From the NCBI GenBank assembly GCA_016875995.1, contig VGOG01000016.1, positions 1 through 32,089 on the forward strand: a DNA stretch of 32,089 bases. Direction: 5' to 3'. The notes under the pieces were generated by a model. The model saw only the letters and a list, made by a program, of their open reading frames with translations. It was not told where the DNA came from and ran no database searches. This document shows positions 7,552 through 15,497 of this stretch, piece after piece. The stretch comes from Chloroflexota bacterium (GTDB lineage Bacteria; Chloroflexota; Anaerolineae; VGOG01). The translations under genes were made by a program, and so were the position numbers. The first letter of the stretch is position 1, and each line of letters opens with the position of its first letter.

Positions 7552-8721
7552 ATGAAGAAGACGGTTAGAGATGTCGAAGTTGAGGGCAAGCGTGTCCTGG
7601 TACGGGTGGATTTTAACGTTCCCCTGGCTGAGGGTCAGGTGACCGATGATACCCGGATCCGGGCCGCTTTGCCGACTATAGATTATCTGCTCGATCACGG
7701 GGCCAAGGTCATTTTGATGTCCCATTTGGGCCGCCCCAAGGGAAAGGTGGTGGACGAGTTGCGCCTCGATCCTGTGGCTGAGCGGCTGGCAGAGCTGCTC
7801 GGCAGGCCGGTGGGGAAGCTCGACGACTGTGTCGGGCGCGAGGTGGAGGCAGCGGTGGCGGAAATGCGGCCAGGCGATGTCATTCTGCTGGAGAACACCC
7901 GTTTCCATCCCGAAGAGACGTCCAATGATCCCGCTTTCGCCACGAAATTGGCCTCCCTGGCCGACATCTTCGTGAACGACGCCTTCGGCGCGGCTCACCG
8001 CGCCCACGCCTCGACCGTCGGAGTGACCGAGCATCTGCCCTCCGTGGCGGGTTTCTTGATGGAAAAAGAGATAACCTTTTTAGGCCAGGCCCTGGCTGCC
8101 CCGCATCATCCCTTTGTGGCCCTCCTGGGTGGGGCCAAGATCTCCAGCAAAATCGGCGTCATTGATAAGCTGTTGACCACGGTGGACGGCCTGCTGATCG
8201 GCGGGGGCATGGCCAACACCTTCTTTAAGGCTCAGGGCCAGGGGGTAGGCCAGTCCCTGGTGGAAGACGACAGCCTGGACGTAGCCAGCGAGACGCTGGA
8301 GAGGGCGGGCGACAGGCTGGTTTTGCCTGTTGACGTAGTGGTAGCAGATCGGTTCGACGCCGAGGCCAACTTAAAGGTAGTGCCTGTGGGCCAGGTACCA
8401 GCAGATTGGCTCATTCTGGACATCGGGCCTGAGACAGTGGAACTCTATAAGCAAAAGCTGGCCGGCGCCAGGACGGTGGTCTGGAATGGGCCGATGGGCG
8501 TGTTCGAGTTCCCCAGGTTCGCCGAAGGCACCTTCGCCATCGCCCGCTTCCTGGCCGATTTGGAGGCGATCACCATCGTCGGCGGGGGCGACGTGGTGGC
8601 GGCGGTGGGGCAGGCGGGCGTGGCCGACAGGATAGCCCACGTTTCCACTGGCGGCGGCGCCAGCTTGGAGTTTCTGGAAGGCAAATCCCTGCCTGGCATT
8701 GCAGCGTTGGAAGACAAGTGA
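7552..8721 (+). CDS. pgk: Phosphoglycerate kinase
   Basis: This glycolytic enzyme transfers phosphate from 1,3-bisphosphoglycerate to ADP. The 389-aa protein shows [11 protein letters not shown] near 15, [39 protein letters not shown], the nucleotide-site [30 protein letters not shown], and GGGDVVAAV...[13 protein letters not shown] at the C-terminus. The set is complete and of normal length. The ATG at 7552 has GGGAGGAAGCAA upstream. An in-frame start at 7510 lacks such a site. The next gene, tpiA, begins nine bases after the stop. Confidence 0.97.
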   Translation: MKKTVRDVEVEGKRVLVRVDFNVPLAEGQVTDDTRIRAALPTIDYLLDHGAKVILMSHLGRPKGKVVDELRLDPVAERLAELLGRPVGKLDDCVGREVEAAVAEMRPGDVILLENTRFHPEETSNDPAFATKLASLADIFVNDAFGAAHRAHASTVGVTEHLPSVAGFLMEKEITFLGQALAAPHHPFVALLGGAKISSKIGVIDKLLTTVDGLLIGGGMANTFFKAQGQGVGQSLVEDDSLDVASETLERAGDRLVLPVDVVVADRFDAEANLKVVPVGQVPADWLILDIGPETVELYKQKLAGARTVVWNGPMGVFEFPRFAEGTFAIARFLADLEAITIVGGGDVVAAVGQAGVADRIAHVSTGGGASLEFLEGKSLPGIAALEDK

Positions 8722-8730
8722 GGAGAGATA

Positions 8731-9516
8731 ATGCGTACCCCGATCATCGCTGGCAACTGGAAGATGAACAAAACCGTGGACGAGGCCGTGAACCTGGTGA
8801 GGGAGATGAGGCGGGGCCTCAACGAAGTGCGGGGCGTGGACAAAGTGCTCTGTCCGCCCTTCGTCGCCCTGGCCGCCGTGGCCGAGCTGTTGAAGCCCAC
8901 CACCATCAAGCTGGGGGCTCAGAACATGTACTGGGAGGATGAGGGAGCTTACACCGGGGAGATCTCGCCGCTGATGCTCAGAGGGCTGTGCCAGTACGTC
9001 ATCATCGGTCACTCAGAGCGGCGGGAGTATTTCGGCGAGACCGACCAGGGAGTCAACCGCAAGATCAAGGCCGCTTTCGCCCACGGTTTGACCCCCATCG
9101 TCTGCGTGGGCGAGAGCCTGGAGCAGCACGAGGCCGGCCAGACCGAGGAGTGGGTTTCCGGCCAGGTCCAGGCAGCTCTTGATGGCCTCTCGGCCGAGCA
9201 GGTGCGAAGTTTGATCGTCGCCTACGAGCCCATCTGGGCCATCGGCACGGGAAAAGCAGCCACCGGCGCCGGGGCCAACGCCGTCATCGGCCTCACCATC
9301 CGCGGCACCATCGCCGACCTCTACGACGAGGCCACGGCCCAGGCAGTGCGCGTGCAGTACGGCGGCAGCGTCAATCCCGCCAACATCGCTGAGTTCATGA
9401 CCCAGCCGGAGATAGATGGCGCTCTGGTGGGCGGAGCCAGCCTGAAGGCCGCTGATTTCGTGGAGATCGTGCGCATCGCGGCCCAGTTGAAAGGGAGATT
9501 AGAGATTAGAGATTAG
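8731..9516 (+). CDS. tpiA: Triosephosphate isomerase
   Basis: It interconverts dihydroxyacetone phosphate and glyceraldehyde 3-phosphate. Key features are [11 protein letters not shown] (substrate Asn/Lys), [13 protein letters not shown] (catalytic His), [13 protein letters not shown] (catalytic Glu), [11 protein letters not shown] and [14 protein letters not shown]. At 261 aa it is slightly longer than usual. The final residues GRLEIRD and the stop are written by GATTAGA heptamers at 9497-9517, so the C-terminal tail is repeat-derived. The ATG at 8731 follows AGGAGAG. It is co-transcribed with pgk. Confidence 0.96.
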   Translation: MRTPIIAGNWKMNKTVDEAVNLVREMRRGLNEVRGVDKVLCPPFVALAAVAELLKPTTIKLGAQNMYWEDEGAYTGEISPLMLRGLCQYVIIGHSERREYFGETDQGVNRKIKAAFAHGLTPIVCVGESLEQHEAGQTEEWVSGQVQAALDGLSAEQVRSLIVAYEPIWAIGTGKAATGAGANAVIGLTIRGTIADLYDEATAQAVRVQYGGSVNPANIAEFMTQPEIDGALVGGASLKAADFVEIVRIAAQLKGRLEIRD

Positions 9517-9578
9517 AGGTTGGATGCAGGAACACTTTCCGGCTTCCAATTTCCAACTTCTAACCTCCAACTTCCAAC
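9497..9578. repeat. Heptamer arrays between tpiA and the M50-like gene
   Basis: The left arm is GATTAGA three times (9497-9517) then GGTTGGA (9518-9524). The right arm is five exact 7-base units: TTCCAAT, TTCCAAC, TTCTAAC, CTCCAAC, TTCCAAC (9544-9578). The arms are inverted relative to each other, allowing a cruciform or RNA hairpin. The left arm writes the TpiA tail and stop. Confidence 0.9.
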
Positions 9579-9582
9579 TGCT

Positions 9583-10344
9583 ATGTTTGGCCACTGGACC
9601 CCACTGGTATGGCTCGTCGCCACCCTCGTCCCCCTGTTCTTCCTGAAACGCTGGATCAATCGGCACGTTCAGGGGTTGGGCTTGCTCCTTCTGGGGGACA
9701 ACGAGACGGCCATGCTGCTGTACTTCGTGCTACTGCTGCCAGGCATCCTTATCCACGAGTTGAGCCATTGGTTGGCGGCCAGGCTTCTGGCAGTACGGAC
9801 GGGCAAGATATCGCTCTGGCCTTCCAGGGGACGGGGCAATCAGATGCGCCTGGGATCGGTCAGGATAGCCCGCACCGATCCCTTTCGTGCCAGCCTGATT
9901 GGCCTGGCCCCCCTCCTCAGCGGCTGCCTTGCTATCCTGATCATCGGCCAACTGATCCTGAGCCTTGGCGACCTGGGAGAGGTCTTACTCAACGGGGACT
10001 GGGGGGCAGTTTGGCAAAGTCTCCTGGTTCATCTTCGAGCACCCGATTTCTGGCTCTGGCTTTATCTCATCTTCTCCATATCCAACGCCATGCTGCCCAG
10101 CGAGACCGATCGGGAGCCCTGGAGGCCAGTTCTCCTGTTCGTATGCCTGGCGGCTCTCCTCTTTTACCTGACCGGCTGGGTACGTCAAATGCCGGAGGTG
10201 GTGACGACTGCCTCTTTGAGCGGCCTGAGCTATCTGGCCTATGCTTTTAGCCTGACGGTGGTGGTAGATGCCATGTTCATAGCCGTGCTCTTTGTCCTCG
10301 AGGTTCTCGTGTCCAGATTGACGGGGAAGCGGGTGGAGTACTGA
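9583..10344 (+). CDS. M50-like membrane metalloprotease homologue
   Basis: This 253-aa integral membrane protein has about six hydrophobic segments. [15 protein letters not shown] near residue 56 contains an HExxH zinc motif (H58, E59, H62) inside a hydrophobic stretch, as in site-2 proteases. A possible second motif, [12 protein letters not shown] (N168, P172, D176), sits where M50 enzymes carry NxxPxxxxDG, but the glycines are absent. No PDZ domain is present. Activity and substrate are unknown. The ATG at 9583 has no ribosome site because the repeat lies directly upstream. An in-frame TTG at 9520 would add a repeat-encoded FQFPTSNLQLPT peptide. phoB follows 17 bases later. Confidence 0.7.
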   Translation: MFGHWTPLVWLVATLVPLFFLKRWINRHVQGLGLLLLGDNETAMLLYFVLLLPGILIHELSHWLAARLLAVRTGKISLWPSRGRGNQMRLGSVRIARTDPFRASLIGLAPLLSGCLAILIIGQLILSLGDLGEVLLNGDWGAVWQSLLVHLRAPDFWLWLYLIFSISNAMLPSETDREPWRPVLLFVCLAALLFYLTGWVRQMPEVVTTASLSGLSYLAYAFSLTVVVDAMFIAVLFVLEVLVSRLTGKRVEY

Positions 10345-10361
10345 GAGCGCGAGGAAGAGGA

Positions 10362-11066
10362 ATGACGGTGGGCAAGAAAGTGCTCGTCGTGGAGGACGAG
10401 TCCACCCTGGTGGAAACCCTTGAATATAGCCTGACTCGCCAGGGCTACGACGTCTGCACAGCGACCGACGGCCTGACTGCCCTGGAAGTGGCCCGACAGG
10501 AGCATCCAGACCTGATCGTGCTGGACATCATGCTTCCCAGGCTGGATGGCTTTGAGGTGTGCCGCATCCTGCGGCGGGAGATGAACGTGCCCATCCTGAT
10601 GCTCACCGCCCGCACCGACGAGATTGACAAGGTGGTGGGGCTGGAAGTGGGTGCTGACGATTACCTGACCAAGCCCTTCAGCATGCGCGAACTCCTGGCG
10701 CGGGTCAAGGCCCTGCTACGGCGCGTGCGCCTTGACCGAGAGGAGCTGGTAGAGGAGGTCCCGGCAGAGCGATTGACTTTCAGGGACTTGACCATAGACC
10801 TGGGCCGGCGCGAGGTTCTACGCGAGGGGAAGCCCCTCTACCTGAAACCCCAAGAGTACGAGTTGCTGGTCTTCCTGGCTCGCAACCGAAACATCGTCCT
10901 CTCCCGCGACCTGATCTTGGAACGGGTATGGGGCTGGGACTTCGGTGGCGGCAGCCGCACGGTGGACGTCCACGTCCGCTGGCTGCGAGAGAAGATCGAG
11001 CCCGACCCCGCCCATCCCACCCGCATCGTCACCGTGCGCGGCATCGGCTACCGCTTCGAGGGATAA
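10362..11066 (+). CDS. phoB: OmpR/PhoB-family response regulator
   Basis: This is the transcription factor of a two-component phosphate-type system. The 234-aa protein has a receiver domain with acidic pocket ED near 11-12, phospho-acceptor Asp55 in IVLDIMLP, Thr near 83 and Lys near 105 (LTKPFS). A winged-helix OmpR-type domain (about 136-232) has [18 protein letters not shown] and the wing [10 protein letters not shown]. The ATG at 10362 is preceded by GAGGAAGAGGA; a GTG two codons in is an alternative. It is followed by its kinase and by the Pho-box promoter of pst, so assignment to phosphate control is well supported by context, though PhoP/RegX3 would be equally valid names. Confidence 0.93.
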   Translation: MTVGKKVLVVEDESTLVETLEYSLTRQGYDVCTATDGLTALEVARQEHPDLIVLDIMLPRLDGFEVCRILRREMNVPILMLTARTDEIDKVVGLEVGADDYLTKPFSMRELLARVKALLRRVRLDREELVEEVPAERLTFRDLTIDLGRREVLREGKPLYLKPQEYELLVFLARNRNIVLSRDLILERVWGWDFGGGSRTVDVHVRWLREKIEPDPAHPTRIVTVRGIGYRFEG

Positions 11067-11093
11067 GTAAGACAAGATGGCATCTTGTCCTAC
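11067..11093. repeat. 13-bp inverted repeat between phoB and phoR
   Basis: Arms 11067-11079 and 11081-11093 pair at 12 of 13 positions around a single central base. It begins right after the phoB stop and contains an ATG (11077) in frame with phoR that is probably not the real start. A hairpin here could tune the phoB/phoR ratio. Confidence 0.7.
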
Positions 11094-11106
11094 GGAGGAG
11101 GAGAAG

Positions 11107-12936
11107 GTGTTTCGCACCATTCGCTGGCGCATCGCTATCCCCTACGTGATCCTCATCCTGCTGGCGACGGCAGCACTGACCCTCTACTTTTCTGACTTCG
11201 TGCGTCAGGCCCATCTGTCCGACCTGCGCACCCAGTTGACGGCCGAGGCGCGGCTGGTGGCAGATGCCATCCAACCTATGCTGGCTGAGGGGGATACGAT
11301 CGAGACCATTGATCCCCGGGCCAAGCGGTGGGGAGAACTGCTGGAGGCCCGCGTGACCATCATCCGTGCCGACGGGGTGGTGCTGGGCGATTCCCACCAG
11401 GATCCGGCGGCCATGGAAAACCACCTGGGCCGACCAGAAGTGCAGCTTGCCCTGGCCACAGGTTTCGGGATCAGCACCCGGCACAGCGAAACGGTGGGCT
11501 ACGACATGATGTACGTCGCCATTCCGGTGGAGGTCAGTGGACAGGTAGCGGGGATGGCCCGCATTTCCTTGCCTTTGACCCAGATTGAGACTAACATAGC
11601 CCGTCTCCGGAGCACCATCGTGCCCACCTCTCTTTTCACGGCCCTCCTGGCTGGACTGCTGGCCCTGTTCATCGCCGAGCGCATCGCCCGGCCGGTGCAC
11701 CAGTTGACCGAAGTTGTCCAACGCATGACCGAGGGTGATCTAAGCGCCCGTCTCTTGCCCATCCCCCATGGCGAGGTAGGCATACTCACTCGTGCCTTCA
11801 ATCAGATGGCCGGTCGCCTTCAGGGGACGATCACCACCTTAGTGGAGGAACGCAGCCGGCTGACCGCCGTGCTGGACAACATGGCCGACGGCGTGGTCAT
11901 CACCGACGGCGAAGGGCGGGTCGGCCTCATCAACCCTGCTGCGGCCCGACTCCTCGGCACTGAGGAAGAGGCGGCCCTGGGCCGACCCTTCGCCCAGGTG
12001 GCGCGCGACCATCGGCTGATCGGTCTGTGGCAGCAATGCTACGAGCAGGACAGGGAACAGCTCGCCTCGGTGGAGATGGGTCGCCAGGGACCGTTCCTGC
12101 AGGCCATCGCCACGCCATTGCAAGAGGCCGGCCCCCGAGCCTCCCTGGTCATCTTGCAGGACCTGACCCGCATCCGGCGGCTGGAAACAGTGCGGCGAGA
12201 CTTCATCAGCAACATCTCCCACGAATTGCGCACCCCCCTGGCCTCGCTTCAGGCGTTGGTGGACACGCTGCGCAATGGAGCGCTGGATGACCCACCGGCT
12301 GCCAGGCATTTCCTGGATCGCATGGAAACCGAAGTGCAGGCTCTGACCCAGGCGGTGCAGGAATTGCTGGAGCTGTCGCGTATCGAGTCAGGCCAGGCAC
12401 CCATGCGATTGATCCCCACGCCGGTAGCTGATGTGGTGTTCCCGCCGCTGGAGCGATTGCGCCCCCAGGCCGAACGGGCTGGCCTGAGCATCATCATTGA
12501 CCTGCCGCCCGATCTGCCTCCGGTTCTGGCCGACACCGAGCGGGCGCGGCAGGTGATCACCAACCTGATGCACAACGCCATCAAGTTCACGCCGTCCGGA
12601 GGACAGATCCGAGTTTCAGGTTCGGGGTTGCAGGTTTCAAGTGACGGGCACATTCAACCTGAAACTTTGAACCTGGAACCCGAAACCCTCCCCCCAGGCG
12701 AATGGGTGCTGATTGCCGTAGAGGACACCGGCGTGGGCATTCCCACCGACGATCTACCTCGTATCTTCGAACGCTTCTACAAGGCCGACCGCGCCCGCTC
12801 TGGCGGCGGAACCGGCCTGGGCCTGGCCATCGCCAAACACATCGTCCAGGCCCACGGCGGGCGTATCTGGGCCGAAAGTGTGGAGGGAAAAGGCGCCACT
12901 TTCTACGTGGCCCTTCCAGCGTTAACATCCTCTTAA
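11107..12936 (+). CDS. phoR: PhoR-type sensor histidine kinase with repeat insertion
   Basis: This is a membrane sensor kinase for PhoB. Counting from the GTG at 11107 (609 aa): TM1 is about 8-28, an extracytoplasmic domain follows, TM2 is about 172-192, HAMP about 193-245, and PAS about 253-355. The HisKA domain carries the phospho-His in NISHELRTP (H372). The ATPase domain has NLMHNAIKFTP, VEDTGVGIP and GTGLGLAIAKHIV. Between the first two boxes, about 26 residues (502-527) are encoded by heptamer repeats, lengthening a loop between strands. GTG is chosen because GGAGGAGGAG lies just before it. The upstream ATG 11077 sits in an inverted repeat. The last codons overlap the first Pho boxes. 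Confidence 0.93.
   Translation: MFRTIRWRIAIPYVILILLATAALTLYFSDFVRQAHLSDLRTQLTAEARLVADAIQPMLAEGDTIETIDPRAKRWGELLEARVTIIRADGVVLGDSHQDPAAMENHLGRPEVQLALATGFGISTRHSETVGYDMMYVAIPVEVSGQVAGMARISLPLTQIETNIARLRSTIVPTSLFTALLAGLLALFIAERIARPVHQLTEVVQRMTEGDLSARLLPIPHGEVGILTRAFNQMAGRLQGTITTLVEERSRLTAVLDNMADGVVITDGEGRVGLINPAAARLLGTEEEAALGRPFAQVARDHRLIGLWQQCYEQDREQLASVEMGRQGPFLQAIATPLQEAGPRASLVILQDLTRIRRLETVRRDFISNISHELRTPLASLQALVDTLRNGALDDPPAARHFLDRMETEVQALTQAVQELLELSRIESGQAPMRLIPTPVADVVFPPLERLRPQAERAGLSIIIDLPPDLPPVLADTERARQVITNLMHNAIKFTPSGGQIRVSGSGLQVSSDGHIQPETLNLEPETLPPGEWVLIAVEDTGVGIPTDDLPRIFERFYKADRARSGGGTGLGLAIAKHIVQAHGGRIWAESVEGKGATFYVALPALTSS
12612..12687. repeat. In-frame heptamer repeat hairpin inside phoR
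   Basis: The left arm has four units: AGTTTCA, GGTTCGG, GGTTGCA, GGTTTCA (12612-12639). The right arm has five inverted units: TTCAACC, TGAAACT, TTGAACC, TGGAACC, CGAAACC (12653-12687). Both arms keep exact 7-base phase and share GGTT(C/T) cores. The element keeps the phoR frame open. Confidence 0.9.
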
Positions 12937-12997
12937 CAAACCCCTAACTCTCCGTTAAACTTCCCCTAAAGCTCCCTTAACGCCAATGTTATACAAT
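12922..12997 (+). promoter_or_regulatory. Pho-box array and -10 of the pst promoter
   Basis: Six 5-base elements begin at 12922, 12933, 12944, 12955, 12966 and 12977, exactly 11 bases apart: TTAAC, TTAAC, CTAAC, TTAAA, CTAAA, TTAAC. A -10 TACAAT is at 12992-12997 and no good -35 hexamer exists, as expected for an activator-dependent promoter. PhoB-type regulators bind 11-base direct repeats. The first repeat and part of the second lie within phoR codons. Confidence 0.85.
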
Positions 12998-12998
12998 A

Positions 12999-13093
12999 CT
13001 CAGTAGATAGAAAATTGCTAGCAGAGGCGGCTCCCACGCCGCCGATTCGCGGGCATGGGAGCCCGCTCTGCTTCAAAATTACCATCTACTGAG
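12999..13093. repeat. 95-bp nested palindrome in the pst leader
   Basis: The outer arms are CTCAGTAGAT (12999-13008) and ATCTACTGAG (13084-13093). An inner 53-bp palindrome (13020-13072, AGCAGAG to CTCTGCT) matches the copy at 20066-20118 at 49 of 53 positions. The element starts next to the predicted transcription start and lies in the 5' leader of pstS. Confidence 0.88.
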
Positions 13094-13119
13094 GATGGGA
13101 AAAGGAGGATAAAAGAACA

Positions 13120-14001
13120 ATGTACAGAAAGAACAGATCGTTTCTAGTCTTGACAGGGCTGTTGGCCCTGTCGCTGCTGGTGGCAGTCGTGGGCTGTCAG
13201 TCGGCTCCTGCGTCAACACCCACCAAGACCACGGCCGGGCTTTCGGGTCAGCTTCAGTTGGCTGGCTCGACTACGGTGCAGTCGCTGGCCGAGGTGTTGG
13301 GCGAGGCGTTCATGAAGCTCAACCCTGGCCTGGTCATCGAGGTGCAGGGTGGCGGCTCCAGCGTGGGCGTGACCTCCACTGGTGAGGGCACGGTGGACAT
13401 TGGCAACGTCTCCCGCGAGGTGAAGAGCTCTGAGTTCGAGAAGTTCCCCAACTTGAAGGTGTTCACCATCGCCTACGATGGCATCGCTATCGTGACCCAT
13501 CCCGACACCAAGCTGGACACCCTGAGCATGGAGCAGGTGCGGGACATCTTCGCCGGCGAGATCACTAACTTCTCCCAGGTGGGGGGCCCCGATGCTCCCA
13601 TCACTGTGGTATCTCGTGAGGAAGGCTCTGGTACGCGGGCCGCCTTCGAGGAGCTGGTGATGCAATACAAGGACGCAGCCGGCGAGAGCCAGGAGAAGGT
13701 GATCTTCGAGAGGGCACTGTTGCAGCAGTCCAACGGCCAGGTGCGGACGACGGTTTCCACCACACCTCAATCCATCGGCTATCTGTCCTTCGGCTTTCTG
13801 GACGCCAGCACGCGGCCGGTGCCCGTTGACGGCGTGGCGCCAACGGTAGCCAACGTGAAGAACGGCAGCTACCCCATCTTCCGTCCGCTGAACATGCTGA
13901 CCAATGGCCCGCCCAACGAGCTGGCCCAGGCCTTCCTCGACTTCATCCTGAGTGATGACGGACAGGCTATCGTCGCCGAGGAGTATATCACCGTCAAGTA
14001 G
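13120..14001 (+). CDS. pstS: Phosphate ABC transporter substrate-binding lipoprotein
   Basis: The protein captures phosphate outside the membrane for PstCAB. The 293-aa precursor has a signal peptide ending in VAVVGC with lipobox Cys26. The mature part has AGSTTVQSLAE (phosphate-loop GSTT), QGGGSSVG, DIGNVSREVK, the SREEGSGTRAAFEE anion-binding loop near 165, and QSIGYLSFGF near 220, all typical of PstS. The ATG at 13120 has AAAAGGAGG upstream. It is the first gene after the Pho-box promoter. Confidence 0.96.
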   Translation: MYRKNRSFLVLTGLLALSLLVAVVGCQSAPASTPTKTTAGLSGQLQLAGSTTVQSLAEVLGEAFMKLNPGLVIEVQGGGSSVGVTSTGEGTVDIGNVSREVKSSEFEKFPNLKVFTIAYDGIAIVTHPDTKLDTLSMEQVRDIFAGEITNFSQVGGPDAPITVVSREEGSGTRAAFEELVMQYKDAAGESQEKVIFERALLQQSNGQVRTTVSTTPQSIGYLSFGFLDASTRPVPVDGVAPTVANVKNGSYPIFRPLNMLTNGPPNELAQAFLDFILSDDGQAIVAEEYITVK

Positions 14002-14021
14002 GCTGAGATGGCGTTGTAGAG

Positions 14022-14105
14022 CAGGAGTTCCGAACTTATTCGGGGTGTTTTCGTGTCAGAAGATGGCGTGGTGGAAAACCCCCGATCAAGATCGGGACTC
14101 CCCTG
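14022..14105. repeat. 84-bp imperfect palindrome between pstS and pstC
   Basis: The left arm 14022-14052 and right arm 14074-14105 are inverted, imperfect copies. A small hairpin, CCCGATC-AA-GATCGGG, lies within the right arm at 14081-14096. No T-run follows, so it does not look like an intrinsic terminator, but it could alter transcript levels between pstS and pstC. Confidence 0.7.
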
Positions 14106-14117
14106 TAGATTCTTACC

Positions 14118-15497
14118 ATGCGTGCAAACCGTAAAGATACTGCACTTCAATTGGCGGCGGTAGGCCACCGACGTCCTTTTCTCGCGGTGGTTATGGCTGT
14201 TCTTCTGGCAGTCGGAGCGATGGCCGCGCTCGCCGGAGGCGTCTTGCTCAGCGTAAGTTCCGACGAGGGAGCGGCGAACATGTTACAGACCTTTCTGGCG
14301 GCGGTCATCGTGGCCGCGCCGGGTCTTGTGCTGGCGCGGGGCATGTGGACGATGCAGAACTGGGCGCGGACGGCCGTCATCCTGCTGCTGGTTGTAATCG
14401 GGCTTTACTACGGCTTGACCGTCGTGTTCGATGCAGCAGCCGAGATCTTCAGTGGGGAACACGTCGTGCCCCTGGGTACGATCTTGATCATCACCTTCAA
14501 CGCGCTGCTCAGACTCGTTGCCACCGGCTTTGTTCCAGTGGTCATGATCTACGGCTTGATGAGGCTTGGCGCAAATTTCCACGAAAGCCCTGGCCAACGA
14601 GCGTTTATGGATCGTGGTGCGCGAACCGTTCTGCTGGCTACCGCTCTGAGCTCCATCTTCATCGTTTTCCTCATCATTGTGTTCACCCTCTTAGGATCGC
14701 GGGAGGCCATCGAGAAGATCGGCCTGAGGACGATGCTTTTGGGAACCGTGTGGCGGCCCGGTTCGATCATCGGCACCGAAAGGGCGCAATTGGGCCTGGT
14801 GCCCATGATCATTGGTTCGATTCTCGTTACTTTTGGCACGGTTGTGTTGGGCGTGCCGCTATCCATCGGGACGGCCATCCTGCTGGCCGAGGTGGCCCCG
14901 CCCCTGGTGCGAGAAATCGTGCGACCGGCGGTGGAGCTTCTGGCAGGCATCCCCTCGGTAGTGTACGGCTTGTTCGGCATGGTGGTCCTGGCACCTCTGA
15001 TCCGAAAGATCGAGGTGCCGTACAACACCGGCTTCGGACTGCTCAATGCGTCCATCGTTCTGGCGGTGATGATCATCCCCACGGTCACCAACATCGCCGA
15101 GGATGCCCTTCGCGCCGTGCCCAGGCACTACAAAGAGGGTTCCCTGGCCCTGGGCGCGACCCACTGGCAGACCATCCTTCACGTTTTGCTGCCTGCCGCC
15201 CGTTCCGGCCTCGTCGCTGCCGTCATCCTGGGCGTCGGGCGGGCCTTGGGTGAAACGATGGCCGTGATTATGGTCATTGGCAACTCCATCGCCATCCCCA
15301 CCCCCCTGAACGACAACCCGCTGACCCTGTTCCTGAGCACGGCCCGCACCTTGACGGGCAATATCGCAGTGGAGATCAACTACGCCGCCGGCGCTCATCG
15401 AAGCGCATTGTTCTTCACCGGCGTGTTGCTCTTGGTGATGATTTTGCTTGTGAACAGCCTGGCCCGATACCTGATGAGGGAGAGGTTGCCGTCATGA
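14118..15497 (+). CDS. pstC: Phosphate ABC transporter permease PstC with extra N-terminal domain
   Basis: This is a membrane permease subunit. At 459 aa it is about 150 residues longer than ordinary PstC. Residues 168-459 form the normal permease, with MIIGSILVTFGTVVLGVPLSIGTAILLAEV, AGIPSVVYGLFGM, and the EEG-type loop EGSLALGATHWQTILHVLLPAA. Residues 1-165 add about four hydrophobic segments (about 20-45, 56-75, 83-104, 118-150) with an ARGMWTMQNWAR loop. I do not recognise this domain by name. The ATG at 14118 lacks a ribosome site, as the palindrome ends just before it, so a later start is possible. The stop overlaps the pstA start (ATGA). Confidence 0.9.
   Translation: MRANRKDTALQLAAVGHRRPFLAVVMAVLLAVGAMAALAGGVLLSVSSDEGAANMLQTFLAAVIVAAPGLVLARGMWTMQNWARTAVILLLVVIGLYYGLTVVFDAAAEIFSGEHVVPLGTILIITFNALLRLVATGFVPVVMIYGLMRLGANFHESPGQRAFMDRGARTVLLATALSSIFIVFLIIVFTLLGSREAIEKIGLRTMLLGTVWRPGSIIGTERAQLGLVPMIIGSILVTFGTVVLGVPLSIGTAILLAEVAPPLVREIVRPAVELLAGIPSVVYGLFGMVVLAPLIRKIEVPYNTGFGLLNASIVLAVMIIPTVTNIAEDALRAVPRHYKEGSLALGATHWQTILHVLLPAARSGLVAAVILGVGRALGETMAVIMVIGNSIAIPTPLNDNPLTLFLSTARTLTGNIAVEINYAAGAHRSALFFTGVLLLVMILLVNSLARYLMRERLPS

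Noticed and set aside
14081-14096. Intrinsic terminator after pstS
   Set aside because: The CCCGATC hairpin is short and no T-run follows; it is part of a longer palindrome.
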